Shown here piece by piece: positions 45,397-57,836 of a stretch of 64,000 nucleotides of DNA. How positions within the stretch are numbered: position 1 is the stretch's first letter; every line of letters begins with the position of its first letter. This DNA is from Planoprotostelium fungivorum (taxonomy: Eukaryota > Evosea > Variosea > Cavosteliida > Cavosteliaceae): assembly GCA_003024175.1 (NCBI GenBank), contig MDYQ01000372.1, positions 56,845 through 120,844 of the forward strand, written 5' to 3'. The position numbers and the translations under genes are program-made. The notes below the pieces were generated by a model. The model ran no database searches and was not told where the DNA came from. It saw only the letters and a program-made list of their open reading frames with translations.

Positions 45397-48300
45397 ATGA
45401 GAACGTGCATTCTTCTCATCGCCTGTTTGGCCTGTTGCTTCCTCTCCGTAGATGCGAACACGCTCTCTACACTCAAGAACATCTGGAAGACTCTGAACGG
45501 TAAACGTGAAGACAGTCGAAACGTCCTAAACAGGTATAGGTAGCCCGACTTTGTGGATTGGCAATAATGTGAGACCACATCTCGTTCCGTCTTCCTTCTG
45601 ATTTGCATCAGTTCTGCAACAGCACCGATTTTCAAGGGATCACCTGCAACAATGGAAACGTAATTCAGATCCTCCTATCTCGACCTCTGAGCGGATCTCT
45701 GAACCCCAAAATCGGGGATCTAGATACACTGCAATCTCTGACCATCCAAGGCGCTAATCTGAACGGTCCTATACCCTCTAGCGTAGGAAGTTTGTCTAAT
45801 CTTCTTACTCTCGATCTCGGAGGTAATCGGTTGACTGGCGTCATACCCGAGACGATATGTGAGGTGTGACACGATCGTCTCTCCTTGACTCCATCACAGG
45901 TCAACTTCACCAATTGTCCAATCTTAATCTGAGAGCGAATCGCTTAGAGGGTAACATTCCATCGTGTGTGGGAGGAATGACAAATCTGACGCAAATCTTT
46001 CTGGTGGAGTCTTTGCATCTATCATCTCATCACATCATTCCATAACAGAATTTTAGAACGACAATCAATTCCAAGGCAAAATCTCCAGCTCTATAAGTCT
46101 TCTAGTCAACCTCAAGGTATTCAACGTCAACAACAACCAGCTGACCGGAAATATCCCCAGCGAGATCTCAAACCTGAACGCCCTTCAGATCCTCGATCTG
46201 AGCTGTGAGTCCATCTGCAATGAACCACTGTGGTGACGTTCGTGACACCTGAACTCTACGACAGCCAATGAGCTGAACGGAACGATACCTGATGGCATCG
46301 GATACCTCTCGAATCTGAAGACCCTGTACCTGTGTAGTAACAATCTGACGGGAAGTATTCCCAGCTCTATTGGCAATGTTTCCAATCTACAGTACCTCGA
46401 CCTGAATGGTAACAATCTGACGGGAAGGATTCCAAACTCCATTGGAAATCTAATCTATCTATACACCTTGGACGTCAGTGACAATCAGCTGACTGGAATG
46501 ATTCCGAGCTCCATCGGAAACTTATCATCCATCACTACTATCGATTTGGGAGGCAACGATCTGACCGGTATCATTCCCACCACCATTGGGAACCTGGTCT
46601 ATCTCTCCGTCCTCCTTGTGCCTTCTAATCGCCTCGAGGGCCAGATTCCATCGCAGATCTGCGATATATCAAATCTGGGCTCACTCATTCTGGTGATGTC
46701 ATCGTACCTGTTGCTCGTCTCGGCTGACACACGGCAGGCGGGAAACCTCATCAACGGGAGCATTCCATCTTGTTTGAGTTCGATCCTCACTCCCGATCTG
46801 TATCACTTGGACCTCAGCAACAATCAACTCACAGGATCCATACCCTCATCTCTCGGAGGCCTGTACGATCTGACGAATCTGTATCTGGACAACAACCGAT
46901 TGACCGGCAGTATTCCTAGTTCTTTCTCGAATCTGGACTCACTGGATGTACTGAGACTGCAGGGCAATCAACTGTCAGGATCGATTCCAGATCTGACGAA
47001 GATCTTCGGCGATCATTTCGATCTGGTGAGAGTAAAAAATCGTCGTAATCGCGACACTATCTAAACGGAACATTGCAGTCGAGCAACCAGTTGAATGGAA
47101 GTCTATTGCCAGGGTGGAGCGTTGCGTATCTGAACGTCAGGTATCCACTTCACTTTACCATCCGAAACTAAAAGATGACAGTCACAATCAACTGATGGGA
47201 CGGATACCAATGATCTACTCGATATACATCGATATGTCACACAACAAATTCAATTCGATCGAAAATCATTTCGCTCAGACCGGGATTGCACTCCAATACT
47301 GTGATCTGACATTCAACGAATTTCCGTGTGTTCCCGCTCAGCCATCTGAGAATTGCAACATCACATGTCAGACGTCAGGCGATCAGATTTACAACAGTAA
47401 CAGCAGTCTGACTGTAAATGGAGCTCAGGTCAGTGTATGACGTGCAATGACGTTATCTGATGTGAGACAGGCCATATTAAATCAAGTCACAGTACCCATA
47501 GACCAGGTGAGATTGAGATCAAGAGAGTCTGACCTGTTACAGCTGCCGGGCATTTTATCAGCTCTGATATCAATCCTTCTCAAGAACTCTTCTACCTTTT
47601 CGTTGCGCACGAACGACAGTAATCTGTATGTAAACACCTACAGTGCGACATCAACAGAGAGACTGACAGTGAAACTCCCCAACACGTCCATCTCCGCTGT
47701 CTTTCCATCTTCTTCCATTTCTTCTCGAGGTCTGTTACATCCATCTGTCTGCAACTGGACTGAAGTAGGAACAGACCAAATAGCGGTGGCAGTCTCTATC
47801 ATCAGTTTCAATCCCTTCGCATCTATTGACAACACCACAACGTAAGTATAGTGAATCTATCTGATGTCATATTGACAAGCGACAGGTATGGAGGCGTGAT
47901 AGGAGTGACTGTGTACGATATAGAAGGGGAAGTGAGAGTGACAGGAACAGAGCTGATCAATATTACGATGGGAATGCTTCCTTCCTCCTTTCCTTTCTCT
48001 GCAGGTAAGCGACGTGTGATGTAATGTATGAGATATTTGACAGACGATAGAGGCGGAATGTCTGTGGTGGCAAGAGACAGAAGAGAGATGGCAGAGAGAT
48101 GGATGCAACGCCACACGAAGGGCAGATGACGTGATCGTGTGTCAGTGCAATCACTTGACAAACTTTACTCTTGGCCTCAGACCATCACGAGCCAATGTGC
48201 TGAACGATCTTTCTCCCGTACAACCGAATAACACTCAGAACCCAGCGATAGTCATCGCAGCATGTGCAGCAGGGGGAGGACTGCTGTCGATCATCATCGT

Positions 48301-49488
48301 CTCTCTCATTGTCTTCTTTCTGCTCAGAGGTAGGAGAGGAAGTGTGAGTGTCACATACATCCTTCGTGATGTCTGAGATACCGTAGAACGGAGTGGACGT
48401 GGTCATGCAATCACAGAGCGATGCAAAGATGAAGATCGAGTACGAGAACGTCATACACGACGGAAGGTGCAAGATCTGGAAGGGAAAGCTGGACGAGACG
48501 ACGACCGTAGCCATCAAGAAGGCGAAAGAGCAGAAAAGAGAGAGGGAGTTGATCGTAGAAGCTACGACACTGAAGGTGAATGATGATGTCACTGTGACCT
48601 GCGATGACACCGTCAGGGCATGCATCATCCCAACATCGTCATGTACATCGGTCAGGACACCGCAGGTACTTCTCTTGTCACTTGCGGTTGAGAGGGAAGG
48701 CTGACAGTATGCAGAAGGGTACTTTGTGATGGAACACATGAACGGGGGCAGCTTGCAGCAGTACATGACAAGTCAAGCACTGGACACTTCTTCTGTTCTT
48801 GTCATGTGAGGGGCAAAGAAGAATCAACGAATAATTATTGTAGAGCGGCAGATGTGGCTAGAGGACTATCTTATCTGACGTCCATCAATATGACTCACAT
48901 TCGATTATCACCTGAGAAGGTGAGACATCACATACAAACTATCAATTCATATCATCAGATATTGCTCTCCATCACCGACGGAGAAGTATCCGCAAAAATT
49001 GGTGGTATGATTCACGTATATTGTATCGATAGCCCTGCGAACCCTCACAGCTTTGGTGTCTATACGGTGAGGACAAGCAGTGAGATCGCTCTGACGTCAT
49101 ATTGACAGGCACCTGAAGTAATAGAGAATGGAACGTATCAGACCAGCTCGAGTGTGTGGAGTTTCGGTGTTTTGCTGTTCGCCATGGCTAAGAATGATGC
49201 AAATGTATATGATAGACGAGATGAGAAACAGGTGAATGCGCACCATCGTGGCTGACCTGATCGATTGATACGTAGATGGTGAAGAGAACGAAGAGTGGAG
49301 CGCAGAGCTTCGTCGTCATAGAAGCAGATGAGATGATAGCCACACTGATCATGCAGTGCACGAGGAGAGAAGTCGAGCTGAGACTGGAAATACAACACGT
49401 CGTGGGAAGGCTGACAACAGAAGTTAGAAGAGAGGAAGGAGGATGCAGTCACGGCGGTAAAGACACATATGGCACGATAGATTTGTGA
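45397..49488 (+). CDS. LRR - GPS - transmembrane - pseudokinase receptor
   Basis: Type I receptor. Kozak-like GCCACCATG and signal peptide MRTCILLIACLACCFLSVDA. The ectodomain has plant-type LRRs (LxxLxLxxNxLxGxIPxxIGxL) repeated about fifteen times from 45.7 to 47.0 kb, followed by a Cys-rich cap (CDLTFNEFPCVPAQPSENC). A beta-rich region (AVAVSIISFNPF, GGVIGVTVYDIEGEVRVTGT) leads into a textbook GPCR-proteolysis-site motif at about 48043-48172: CLWWQETEERW, DGCNAT, VIVCQCNHLTNFTLG, with four Cys, the Trp residues and the HLT cleavage site. Then a TM helix (SIIIVSLIVFFLL) and a kinase-like domain with VAIKKAKE (ATP lysine), MEHMNGGSLQQYM and APEVIENGTYQTSSSVWSFG. HRD is replaced by HIR (THIRLSPEK) and DFG by GGM (SAKIGGMI), and the Gly loop is absent: a pseudokinase. 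Many short introns. Confidence 0.85.
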
Positions 49489-49706
49489 CGAGAGCTGAGA
49501 GCACAAACACAATGAATATATGGACTCAAACAGTCGAGCGTGTTCATTATGTGCGATATGATTGTTCGCGTTGTACGTGCATAGATTGGTTCGAATGCTA
49601 CTGACGAACTTGACATCAGTCTGGATTTAAAATTCAAAAAAATCAGCCAGACCGTCCGTTTTTTGTTGTAGATAACTAGGATGATTTCCTACAACATTTA
49701 TATTAG
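49489..49706. other. Intergenic, no supported gene
   Basis: Between the receptor and the MRG gene, same strand. Contains A/T-rich stretches and nothing recognisable; presumed terminator and promoter space. Confidence 0.4.
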
Positions 49707-50957
49707 ATGATGGACCATCCCATGGCGATCGGCGCACAACATCACGAGAGATTCGCAATAGGGGAGAGGATCTTATGTTTCAATAATGATCTTCTTTATG
49801 AAGCCACCATTATGGGCATCGAACAGAAGGATGGGAAGGAGAGCTACCAAATCCATTACGAAGGATGGGATGAAAAGTAAGATGAACGATGTATTTGTCT
49901 TTGAGACATATCACCGACACAACGCAGGAGAGATGAATGGGTTAACATTGAAAAACTTAAGAAGCTCAATAAAGAAAACCTGAGAATGCAAGCTTTTTTA
50001 AGGGCAGAGGTAAAGCAACAAGCACCAAAAGGTAACACCTCATCTCAATCACTGCGCTGACACCATGTGAGCTCCAACGCCGATCAAATCACAAGTAACA
50101 ACGAAGAAGAAAACGAAAGTGAGCACTCTCTGAACTCTCACTCAATAATCATGTCGAACCACAGCAGGACCAATTTGAGATCGTACTCCCAACACAAATC
50201 AGAGAGAGGTTAGTCGAAGATCAGAGAATGATCAACAAGAAATTTGTGAGTCGAACCGAGATCATCTCGATGGACCGAATCTATCTTAACTTAAGTGACA
50301 AAAGACAGCTGACAGAGGTTCCACGCACACCCAACATCGAACAGATCATCGGAGACTTCACGAAAGATTATTTTGCCGTCATGCAAGTCATCGACACCTA
50401 TCCCACAGAGAAGAAGAACGAGATCCTCTTTAATCTCAAGTTCACTTATAATCCATTCATCGCTCAAAAGGTGACACGACATGACCGATGATCGTGCGAT
50501 CGATGTGATCTCCCTCCTCATCCAATCAGATTGCGGACGATCTCATTCGATTCTTCGATGAAATCTGTGGAAACGTACTGGTCTACCGTTTCGAGAGGAA
50601 GCAATTCACGTGAGAGTCACAGAGGCCTCCCCTACTCATTCATCTGCAGCACCGCCACGAAACTGTCCGCTTCGTTGTCCCAAGTGTACGGAATTGAATA
50701 CCTGATGAGATTTTTGGGTGAGCGTGTCGTGTGTGTCAGGGCTGAAGAGAACAGTCAAGATTCCACTCTTTATCGATCGAGCCGAACTAGAAGAAGACGC
50801 ACTCCTCCACACAAAGTGAGACGATGGAGAGAGGAAGACTCACGAACGCAGACACGTCCTTCTGTCCCTGACCGAATTCATCGCCAGAAATCCCACGCAG
50901 TATCCATCGCATCACGAGGCATGTTCAGTAGAATACAGAGACTCCGTCCCCTCCTAA
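49707..50957 (+). CDS. MORF4L1: MRG15/Eaf3-like chromatin protein (chromodomain + MRG)
   Basis: Subunit of NuA4-type acetyltransferase and Sin3/Rpd3-type deacetylase complexes; the chromodomain reads methylated H3K36. Chromo barrel: FAIGERILCFNNDLLYEATI, KESYQIHYEGWDEK, then across an intron WDEWVNIEKLKKLNKENL. A basic linker (KKKTK) follows, then the MRG domain: EIVLPTQIRERLVEDQRMIN, VPRTPNIEQIIGDFTKDYF, IADDLIRFFDEICGNVLVYR, FERKQF, SLSQVYGIEYLMRFL, RAELEEDALLHTK. Ends YRDSVPS. Several introns in the linker are small and their exact edges are uncertain. Its stop lies only 5 bases from the stop of the convergent gene. Confidence 0.85.
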
Positions 50958-50962
50958 TCTCT

Positions 50963-53303
50963 TTATTCTCCTAAATCGATTTCGAGAGAGCTCCTCTTGG
51001 GTGTGGGATCTGAATGCGTCAGACATGAGGCAGTGCGATGAAATTGTAGTATGATCACCTGTCTTGGGGATCTGTGGAAAGTTGAAGGAGAAGGGAGCGA
51101 CACCTCCGGCGAACAAGTCAGGATAAGACAGGGAACCTCCTTTAGGCTGCTCTGCATCTACTCTCCGTCAGTCTGATCGATGTAGATGGATCACTCACCT
51201 GAGCCGGTACCAGAAGAATCGGTCGTTCTGCGAGGAGGGACAGGAGGAAATCCTCTCTGTTCAGCGATGTTATGGTACACGGGTCCAGCCTCGTTGGTTC
51301 CTTTCTCTTGCTGTCACGTCGTCAGATCATCTCAATTTGGATCGACTTGATTCACCTGTCCGGGGGACGTAGTTGCTGGAGGATAATTGGGAGGATATCG
51401 TGGGGTCGTTGCAGGTTGATTGTACGCTGGTTGGCTGTTGGAGTACTGGGCAGGAGGTGCTTGATAAGGTGGAGGGGTAGTGTAGGAACCCGGATTTCCG
51501 TATACTGTCGGTGCCTGATTGACGTGACCCGTGGTGTTGGCGTACTGATTCGCCTGAGGTGTACCGTATGCGGGTTGGGCCATGTATCCACCCTGAGGTG
51601 GTGGAGCGTAACCGTTGTTCTGCGGGGGTGTTGCATATCCACTCGGAGGGCCAGCGAACGGTTGTGGTGTCGGATTGAATTGATTGACTTGGGATTTAGT
51701 CAGGGTGTTGAATTGTGACGGAGGTTGTGATTGGTACTGAGGTCCAGCTGCATACTGTGGTGGTGTGTTCTGTTGGAATGACGGATTGTAAGGTGCCTGA
51801 TATCGTTGATTCGGATTTGTACGGTGTCACTCACCCCCAAATTCGAAACGGGCCTCATCGTACCGAAATTCTGTGGTGCTCCAGAAACTACGACAGACAC
51901 TCCTGATCGAATGAGAAGGATGAACAATGCACTGAACTCACCCTGCTGCTGTTGCTGTGGAGGTTTAGCGCTCTTGCGAGTGCGTAACAAGAAAGGCTGA
52001 GTGTACACTGATTTACATTGCACTAGATGAACGGGAAAGATGACTTTCTGATCGATGCTCATGTGATGACCCAGTGCCCTTCCTCTCGTCAGATGAAAAT
52101 CGAATGTCTTCCACATCTCATGACGTCACATTCGAACATCTTTAAAAAGAATAAATCTCACTTGACTAGACGCATCATGAGAGGAGCAGAGTAGACTTCT
52201 TTGACGTTATCCAAGAAATTCGGTTCGATGATTTCCTTCGAGAATTGCTTTCCAAAGATCTTGACCAACATGGTCACCAATCCAGGAGAAGCACAGTCTT
52301 CCATCATGATATGTCCCCCCGCCGATGCTATTCTCATCAGTCTGATCCATCGAACAATCGCATGAAAATCGAACAGACGATGATGAGACAGCTCACCCAT
52401 GGGCATGACCTCTTTCACCATTGAACTGAGGGACACCACCGAAGAACAGAGATTATTCAGCAATGTCTGAAATTCCACGGAAACCTCGGTGTAAAATTGT
52501 GCGGGCAGGATCCATACACTGCTGGCGTGCACCTGGTGAATTCTCTCGAACAAACGGAAGATGCACAACTGAGAGTGCTGCAGTGGAACTTCTCTGAACG
52601 CATCCAAAAAGTTGTCGATGTTTCGCGTCACCTCTGTCCTCCTTCAGTACAATGGAGAGCCGATCATCTCACCTGCGACGTACAGTTCTGGCTTGCGAGT
52701 CCAGCGGTTGGGCAGTTTGATGACCATACCGACGTTGCTGTAGGGACTGTTGGAGGCCAGTTTGACGTAGGAGGGTAAGAGGCCGTGGGCGTCGTAGAGG
52801 ATGAGGTCTCCCGTCTTAAATTTCGAAACGTGTTCTTCGTACATGAACGCATGGTCGTTGATGGAGGATTCCGGTCTCGTCTCCTGTTCAGATCGAATGA
52901 GCGCAATACACTTTTGATGTGGGTTCTGATCCGATGGTTCGGCAATTTGGGATGAGATGTGGTTTGATGCTCAGTCGTATCACCACAAATGAGATGATGA
53001 TGAAGATCGAGTATGAATGTGAGGTGAAATACGCACGGGAGAGTCTGACCACATGATGCGATAGACGAGGTTGCCACTAACAGTGGCATCTTTCTTCTCT
53101 CTTCCCTTCCTTCCCGCTAGTGGTGTCGATTCTTCGTATACTACGTTTGGTTTATATTTGTTCTCGATTCCGTTGATGACAACTTGTCCCCTACTCAAGG
53201 TGAGCCGATGTGATGCTTCAGATTTAACATACAGAAACTCATCAGTTAGTGCGTTCGTCTTATCTCTCAACTCCAATATCAGATCTTGGGATTGATTGTC
53301 CAT
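50963..53303 (-). CDS. Unknown protein with GDLILYD domain and Pro/Gln/Tyr-rich tail
   Basis: Multi-exon gene starting MDNQSQDLILELRDKTNALT. After a conserved-looking N-terminal part (STPLAGRKGREKKDA, GNLVYRIMWSDS), a segment KFKTGDLILYDAHGLLPSYV, KLASNSPYSNVGMVIKLP resembles the GD-I-L...S-H-VG pattern of YiiX/NlpC-P60-like hydrolases, but the histidine position is Asn (SNVG), so activity is doubtful. Then a helical region (NIDNFLDAFREVPLQHSQLC, SSVWILPAQFYTEVS), IDQKVIFPVHLVQCKSVYTQ, and a long low-complexity tail rich in P, Q, Y, N, G (51.3-51.8 kb) with PPVPPRR-type SH3-ligand motifs. Ends RSSLEIDLGE, with TAA inside AATAAA. A large soluble scaffold is my guess; I do not recognise the family. 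Confidence 0.7.
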
Positions 53304-54587
53304 CCGACTTCACATTTTTAGTCTCTCTGTGCATCTATTTGACAGTACTCACAAGACGAACATATCGGCATTGAAAACGGGAGTCAACGTCTTCTATAGG
53401 TCTTTGTTTTTTGAACTGGTTCTTTACCGTAGGAGAGCTAACTTGAATTAGCATGGTTGTTGAAGCCTCCGATCGGTGATCACCTTACAAAAGATGTCCG
53501 CCGGCTTGCCTGTCTTCGTTTGCATGGTACCTTCCACCACTATCGCAACGTCAGACCCATCTCAAAGAACGAGACCTACTGAAGACTAATAATTTCCTGT
53601 GGCAGCAGTTGAAGGCATCTTCGATCTGTCGGGTGGCCATGTTTGCTCTCCCCAAACTCGCTGCTTGTGTTTTCCGGTGAACTCTGCTGTCGCCTTCTTT
53701 GAAATGATTTTAAATGATTTTCTTATATCCACTGAATAATGAAAACTCCTTACCTCCCTTTACCGCACATTTGGTGGAACTGTGATCAGACCACTTCAAG
53801 AACTATGGTGATTCCTGTGAAGTTCAGTTCAACTAAAGGACGTACATTGCGATGGAGGTGTTGGGGACTTCTTTCCTTTCTCTCAGGTGAAACCACTACT
53901 TGTGGTAACACCGTCAAGTGTTAACGAGTGCAATTGGTCGAATTTCACCCCCGTGACGACAAATATGGTGAACGAGTCAACCGAGAGACTGAGGAAGTCA
54001 TGCGTGGCTGACGTGGGACAACACCACGAGTCCCATAATAATTAGGTACACATATCACCTCATACGGTCAAGGATGTGTCAGAAGTGGATGACAACGATC
54101 ACGTCACTCCTTTTGTTATTCGGTTCTTGACCTTCCAGGTTCTCCCGCAAATCCGACGAAGAGAGAGAGACCCCGTCAGATTATGTCCCCTCGACAATAA
54201 ATCCACCATTTTCTTTTCCTTTTTTTATTTTTCACCGAACATTCCATCGAGCCAGCGCTGGCCTGCCCACGATGCACGATTGAACCACTAAAGATACCTC
54301 TTCATTCTTTAATAACAACAGCATGATTCTCGAATAACCCGGGGAATAATAAACTTAAACGTAAGAAGGGGAATTAAATTCGTACATCTTTCATTCAGAA
54401 CAACAAGAAAACGAAATGCATCATGGTGATGCGTCAGCGAGAAGCTATTGTTCATGTGGTTGATATCTAGGAGATTCGGAGGCTCTAATAAGACCCTTTT
54501 TGGTCATATCCGTAACGTACACATCTATCTGGATGAATTCCTGATATATTCGCAAACACGTACCTCTTCACTTGTACATTAGCGTCG
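53304..54587. other. Gene-poor stretch, no confident gene
   Basis: Promoter of the upstream unknown gene, then about 1.2 kb with only short disconnected frames. On the minus strand MATRQIEDAFNCCHRKLL (start 53640) and VVEGTMQTKTGKPADIFCKV (about 53480-53550) look exon-like but do not splice in frame convincingly. No RNA gene or repeat seen. Confidence 0.4.
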
Positions 54588-54882
54588 ATGACTGAGAACA
54601 AGCTGAAAGTACGTCGTACACTCACATCGAGAAGATGTTAAGAGAAGCGTATCAAGACAGTCAATATTGCAACGATGTGATACATAGACCACCTTTTTCT
54701 CCTGGCTCGGGAAAGATGAAATCTTACGACGGAGACCTGGACGACAAAGATCATACTATCAAGGATTTCACGTCATCGTCTGTACAGAGCATGCTCTGAG
54801 CACACAAAAGCTTACAAATGTTTTGCAGAGAATTTACAAACTGATCATAGGAGGCAAGCATTCAGTGTGTGTTGAGTTGTAG
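54588..54882 (+). CDS. Possible small spliced gene, unknown
   Basis: MTENKLK, a 26-base possible intron, then MLREAYQDSQYCNDVIHRPP, MKSYDGDLDDKDHTIKDFTS, a typical intron (GTACAGAG...TTTTGCAG, 54780-54826), and RIYKLIIGGKHSVCVEL stop. The second intron has good signals and length; the first is shorter than usual here. About 80 residues with no recognised domain. Too weak to be sure. Confidence 0.3.
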
Positions 54883-54969
54883 ATGAATGCACTATAATAT
54901 TATCTTTTTATATGATGGCGTGTGATGAGAAGGGATTTTCTTTCAGATTTTAAATTTTTAGAAACCGAG

Positions 54970-55688
54970 ATGGGCAGAGGCAGGAGGGTAGCAATCATCA
55001 GCGTGGTCTTTCTATGCCTAACTATTATCATTCCATTCGTCTACTACGTCGCTGCACGTCCATACCCTTTAATCATCAAAGGAGATTATGTTGAGGGCAA
55101 TCCAGAGGGACAAGAATCAGATACAGACAGTGTCACGGGTATGCTAGTGCTTTGTATTGTGATACTGATGGTTTGCAAGGTGCTGTGATACCTAATGGAC
55201 CAGTGGTGTATCACATGAATGGCCCAAAGACAGTCGTCAAAATGGATCGTGAAGCTGCCAAGGCTGGCATTCGCATGTATCTGGGTGGCCCCTACGATGT
55301 TCCAACGAGGAGCAGCTACCTCAGCACCAACCTCGTCAATGGTACTGTGACGCAGACCATTGAAGTAGAAATCCATTGTGCACACAATGTGTATCTTCTC
55401 ATTGATCTCCCCGGTGAGCGTGATTGTCGATCTATCTCTGAACATCTCGAAGATGAAGTCAAACTGGATTCACAAGCGTACCGTCTGAATGTAACGAATT
55501 CTGGAGACAGAGATGGTTGCAACACGATTTATTACGTGGGCTGGTTAGTCGTGGGCGTCTTCTGCTTGACGTTCCTGATCGTGTCAATATTCACTGGGCT
55601 GAAAGCGATGACTCTGTCTCGCAAGAAGAAGGAGTACACCATGATCGGAGGAATGGAAGAAGATGAAGAAGGGGAAGAAGACATGTGA
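54970..55688 (+). CDS. Two-TM membrane protein of unknown function
   Basis: Starts MGRGRRVAIISVVFLCLTII, an N-terminal TM/signal anchor, then a luminal or extracellular domain of about 140 residues with N-glycosylation sites (NGTV, NVTN) and strand-like segments (HMNGPKTVVKMDREAAKAG, TVTQTIEVEIHCAHNVYLLI), a second TM (YYVGWLVVGVFCLTFLIVSI) and a cytoplasmic acidic tail (MEEDEEGEEDM). One intron at about 55140-55180. An upstream in-frame ATG exists but gives a longer charged leader. I do not recognise a family; the topology suggests a small endomembrane or surface protein. Confidence 0.75.
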
Positions 55689-55916
55689 AGGTATACAGAG
55701 AGGATCCGTTATTTATAAAGAACTCGGCACGTCCAATGTTTTCAAATTGAGTTTGATCTCCGCACGTCGAGCACGGCGTGGGACTCTTCAGATGGACACT
55801 AGACAACAGTACCTGTGGCGGTGTCTCAATCAGGTGTTCCCTTGTAGCTGAGCGGGTGCCAGTGAAAATCAAGGGAAGATCGGTTTACAAACTCATCGCA
55901 CATTGTATCAGCAACG

Positions 55917-57715
55917 ATGGACACCCACTGGGTCACCATTCTCCTCATTCTGATTGCCTTGCCCTTTCTAACCTTTGTAATTGGCGCTTTGGTTCAAAAT
56001 CAATGGAGGCGATCGATCAAAAGCAAAGTCGAATCTTATAGACCTTCTGCGACTAACTACTGGAAAGGTGATCCCTTTTCACTCTCGATCTGACTGAATC
56101 AGAATTGAATCGACCTGTCCTCTGTGTCATCAATCCTTTTGGAGGGGCCAAACTGGGCCGATTTATCTACGAAGAGGTCTGCTCTTTGATCGGTCGTAAC
56201 CCTTAGTCTCGTCTAGGTACTCTCTCCGATGTTGCAGAAGAGTGGGATCCAGCACGAAGCCGTCTATACGTTACACGCACAGCATCCGAAGTGAGAGTCA
56301 CGTCGATGTACTCCCTGACCTAGTACGAGGCAGTTGGCTGAAGAGATCAATATATACCAGTACGGTGCTCAGATCATCGTCTCTGGTGATGGCATGGCGA
56401 GTCAATGATGGATCGTTCGAACAAAACTGACTAATGAACAGATTCATTCGTGGATCAATGGATTGGCTAATCGTAAGACGAAAGGAGTGAGTCTCACCTG
56501 CGAACCATCTGATATCATCCCAGTCACCGGAAGAGATACTCAAGGAAGTTCTGCACAAGGTGAGTTGTTCATCCCAGAGAGGACTGATGGGAGGAGGTGC
56601 CCGTCTCTTTCGTTCCCGGAGGATCCTCTAACGGTGTCTGCGCTTCGTTCGGGATCGATGAAATCTACGAGGCGATCAAAAACTTCATCGAAGGAACACC
56701 CAAGCCACTCGACGTCATGGAGGTGTCTACCTTCATCGTCATCAATCATCAAAACACCACTCTGACGTTAAACTCAGGTAAAAACGTACGAATGGGAAGA
56801 GGGAGAGTTGGGAGGTCCCAGAGAAAGAGTTTTCGACATCCACGCGCTGTCCTACGGTATCACCACAGACTTTGACGTTCTGACGGAAGGTGTTTGTCTC
56901 AATGAAGTCTCCATTCATTCTGAAAGGTCCTCTTCGGTTCTTGGGTCCGACCATCAAAAACTTTCTAGCTCCCATTCTCGTCGTCTTGAGCGGAAAGAGG
57001 TGAGTTGGACGTTCATCCATCATGATCATCCACCACCTCTTACTCATGCGATTCAAGATACGACGGATCTGTGCTCTTACGTCCCGTGGATGTACCCCAC
57101 GAAGACATCGCCTCGGGTGAGCTCAAAGACGGAGATCCGAAACTGAAGAGGAAAGGAATTTGCACCGATCCCAACAAATTCGAAAAGGTGAAGGCTCCCG
57201 CGTGCGCCGAGAGGAAAGAAGGAGATTGGTACAAGATTCCAAAGAGCAAGATCGCCTTGTTCGTGACGATGAATGTGGGATGGGGAGCTTCTGGATACTG
57301 TGCCGCTCCCGGATTCAAGCCGGACGATGGAGCCGTCGATATGGTCAGCACTCTTTCTGGTTCGTGTGTCCGTATCTGTGTGTGACCATCGCAGGTGATT
57401 GCCAGAAACGTGGGCACAGTGGAGATGTTCCGATTCCTCGTGGGTATGGAGACCGGCACGCACGCTCGATTGCCCCACGTGGAGATCGTTCAGGTGCACT
57501 CCACATCATCGTTTCACCTCACACAAGGAACAGGTCGATGAAGTCGTGTTAGAGACGTCAAAGACGGAGTTGATCACTGTGAGTGGTGAACCACTGGAGA
57601 GAGGGGTCAACAGGTGTGTCATCGTGAAGAGGAAGTCTCTGATGCAAAGGAAGGTTCGTAGTGAAAGTACACAAAGGCCTGGGAATGGCCGTATACCACA
57701 GATATGCAGATTTTA
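55917..57715 (+). CDS. Sphingosine-kinase-like lipid kinase (DAGK_cat family)
   Basis: ATP-dependent kinase of sphingoid bases or diacylglycerol. An N-terminal TM anchor (WVTILLILIALPFLTFVIGA) is unusual for SPHK; then VLCVINPFGGAKLGRFI (nucleotide-binding loop), QIIVSGDGM followed after an intron by IHSWINGLANRK (equivalent of GDGTLHEVVNG), PVSFVPGGSSNGVCASFG (the PGGxxN loop), substrate-side regions, and the C-terminal PGFKPDDGAVDMV. Family motifs are in order. The intron between GDGM and IHSW appears to be GC-AG (GCGAGT...AACAG, 56395-56438). The C-terminus after KRKSLM is uncertain; the stop may be near 57713. Sphingosine rather than DAG preference is inferred from the SGDG and PGG motifs. 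Confidence 0.8.
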
Positions 57716-57836
57716 GAAAGAACTACCCGCTCTGCAAATAAATATTTATCTTTATACGAGTCGGCCTTTATCGATTTCACTGCTCTCTCTCCCTCGCCGG
57801 TCTGAATTGCATCAGTTCACTTGCATCTTGACTCTC

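Noticed and set aside
53480-53640. Two exon-like minus-strand peptides
   Set aside because: They cannot be joined in one frame by GT-AG signals that I could find.
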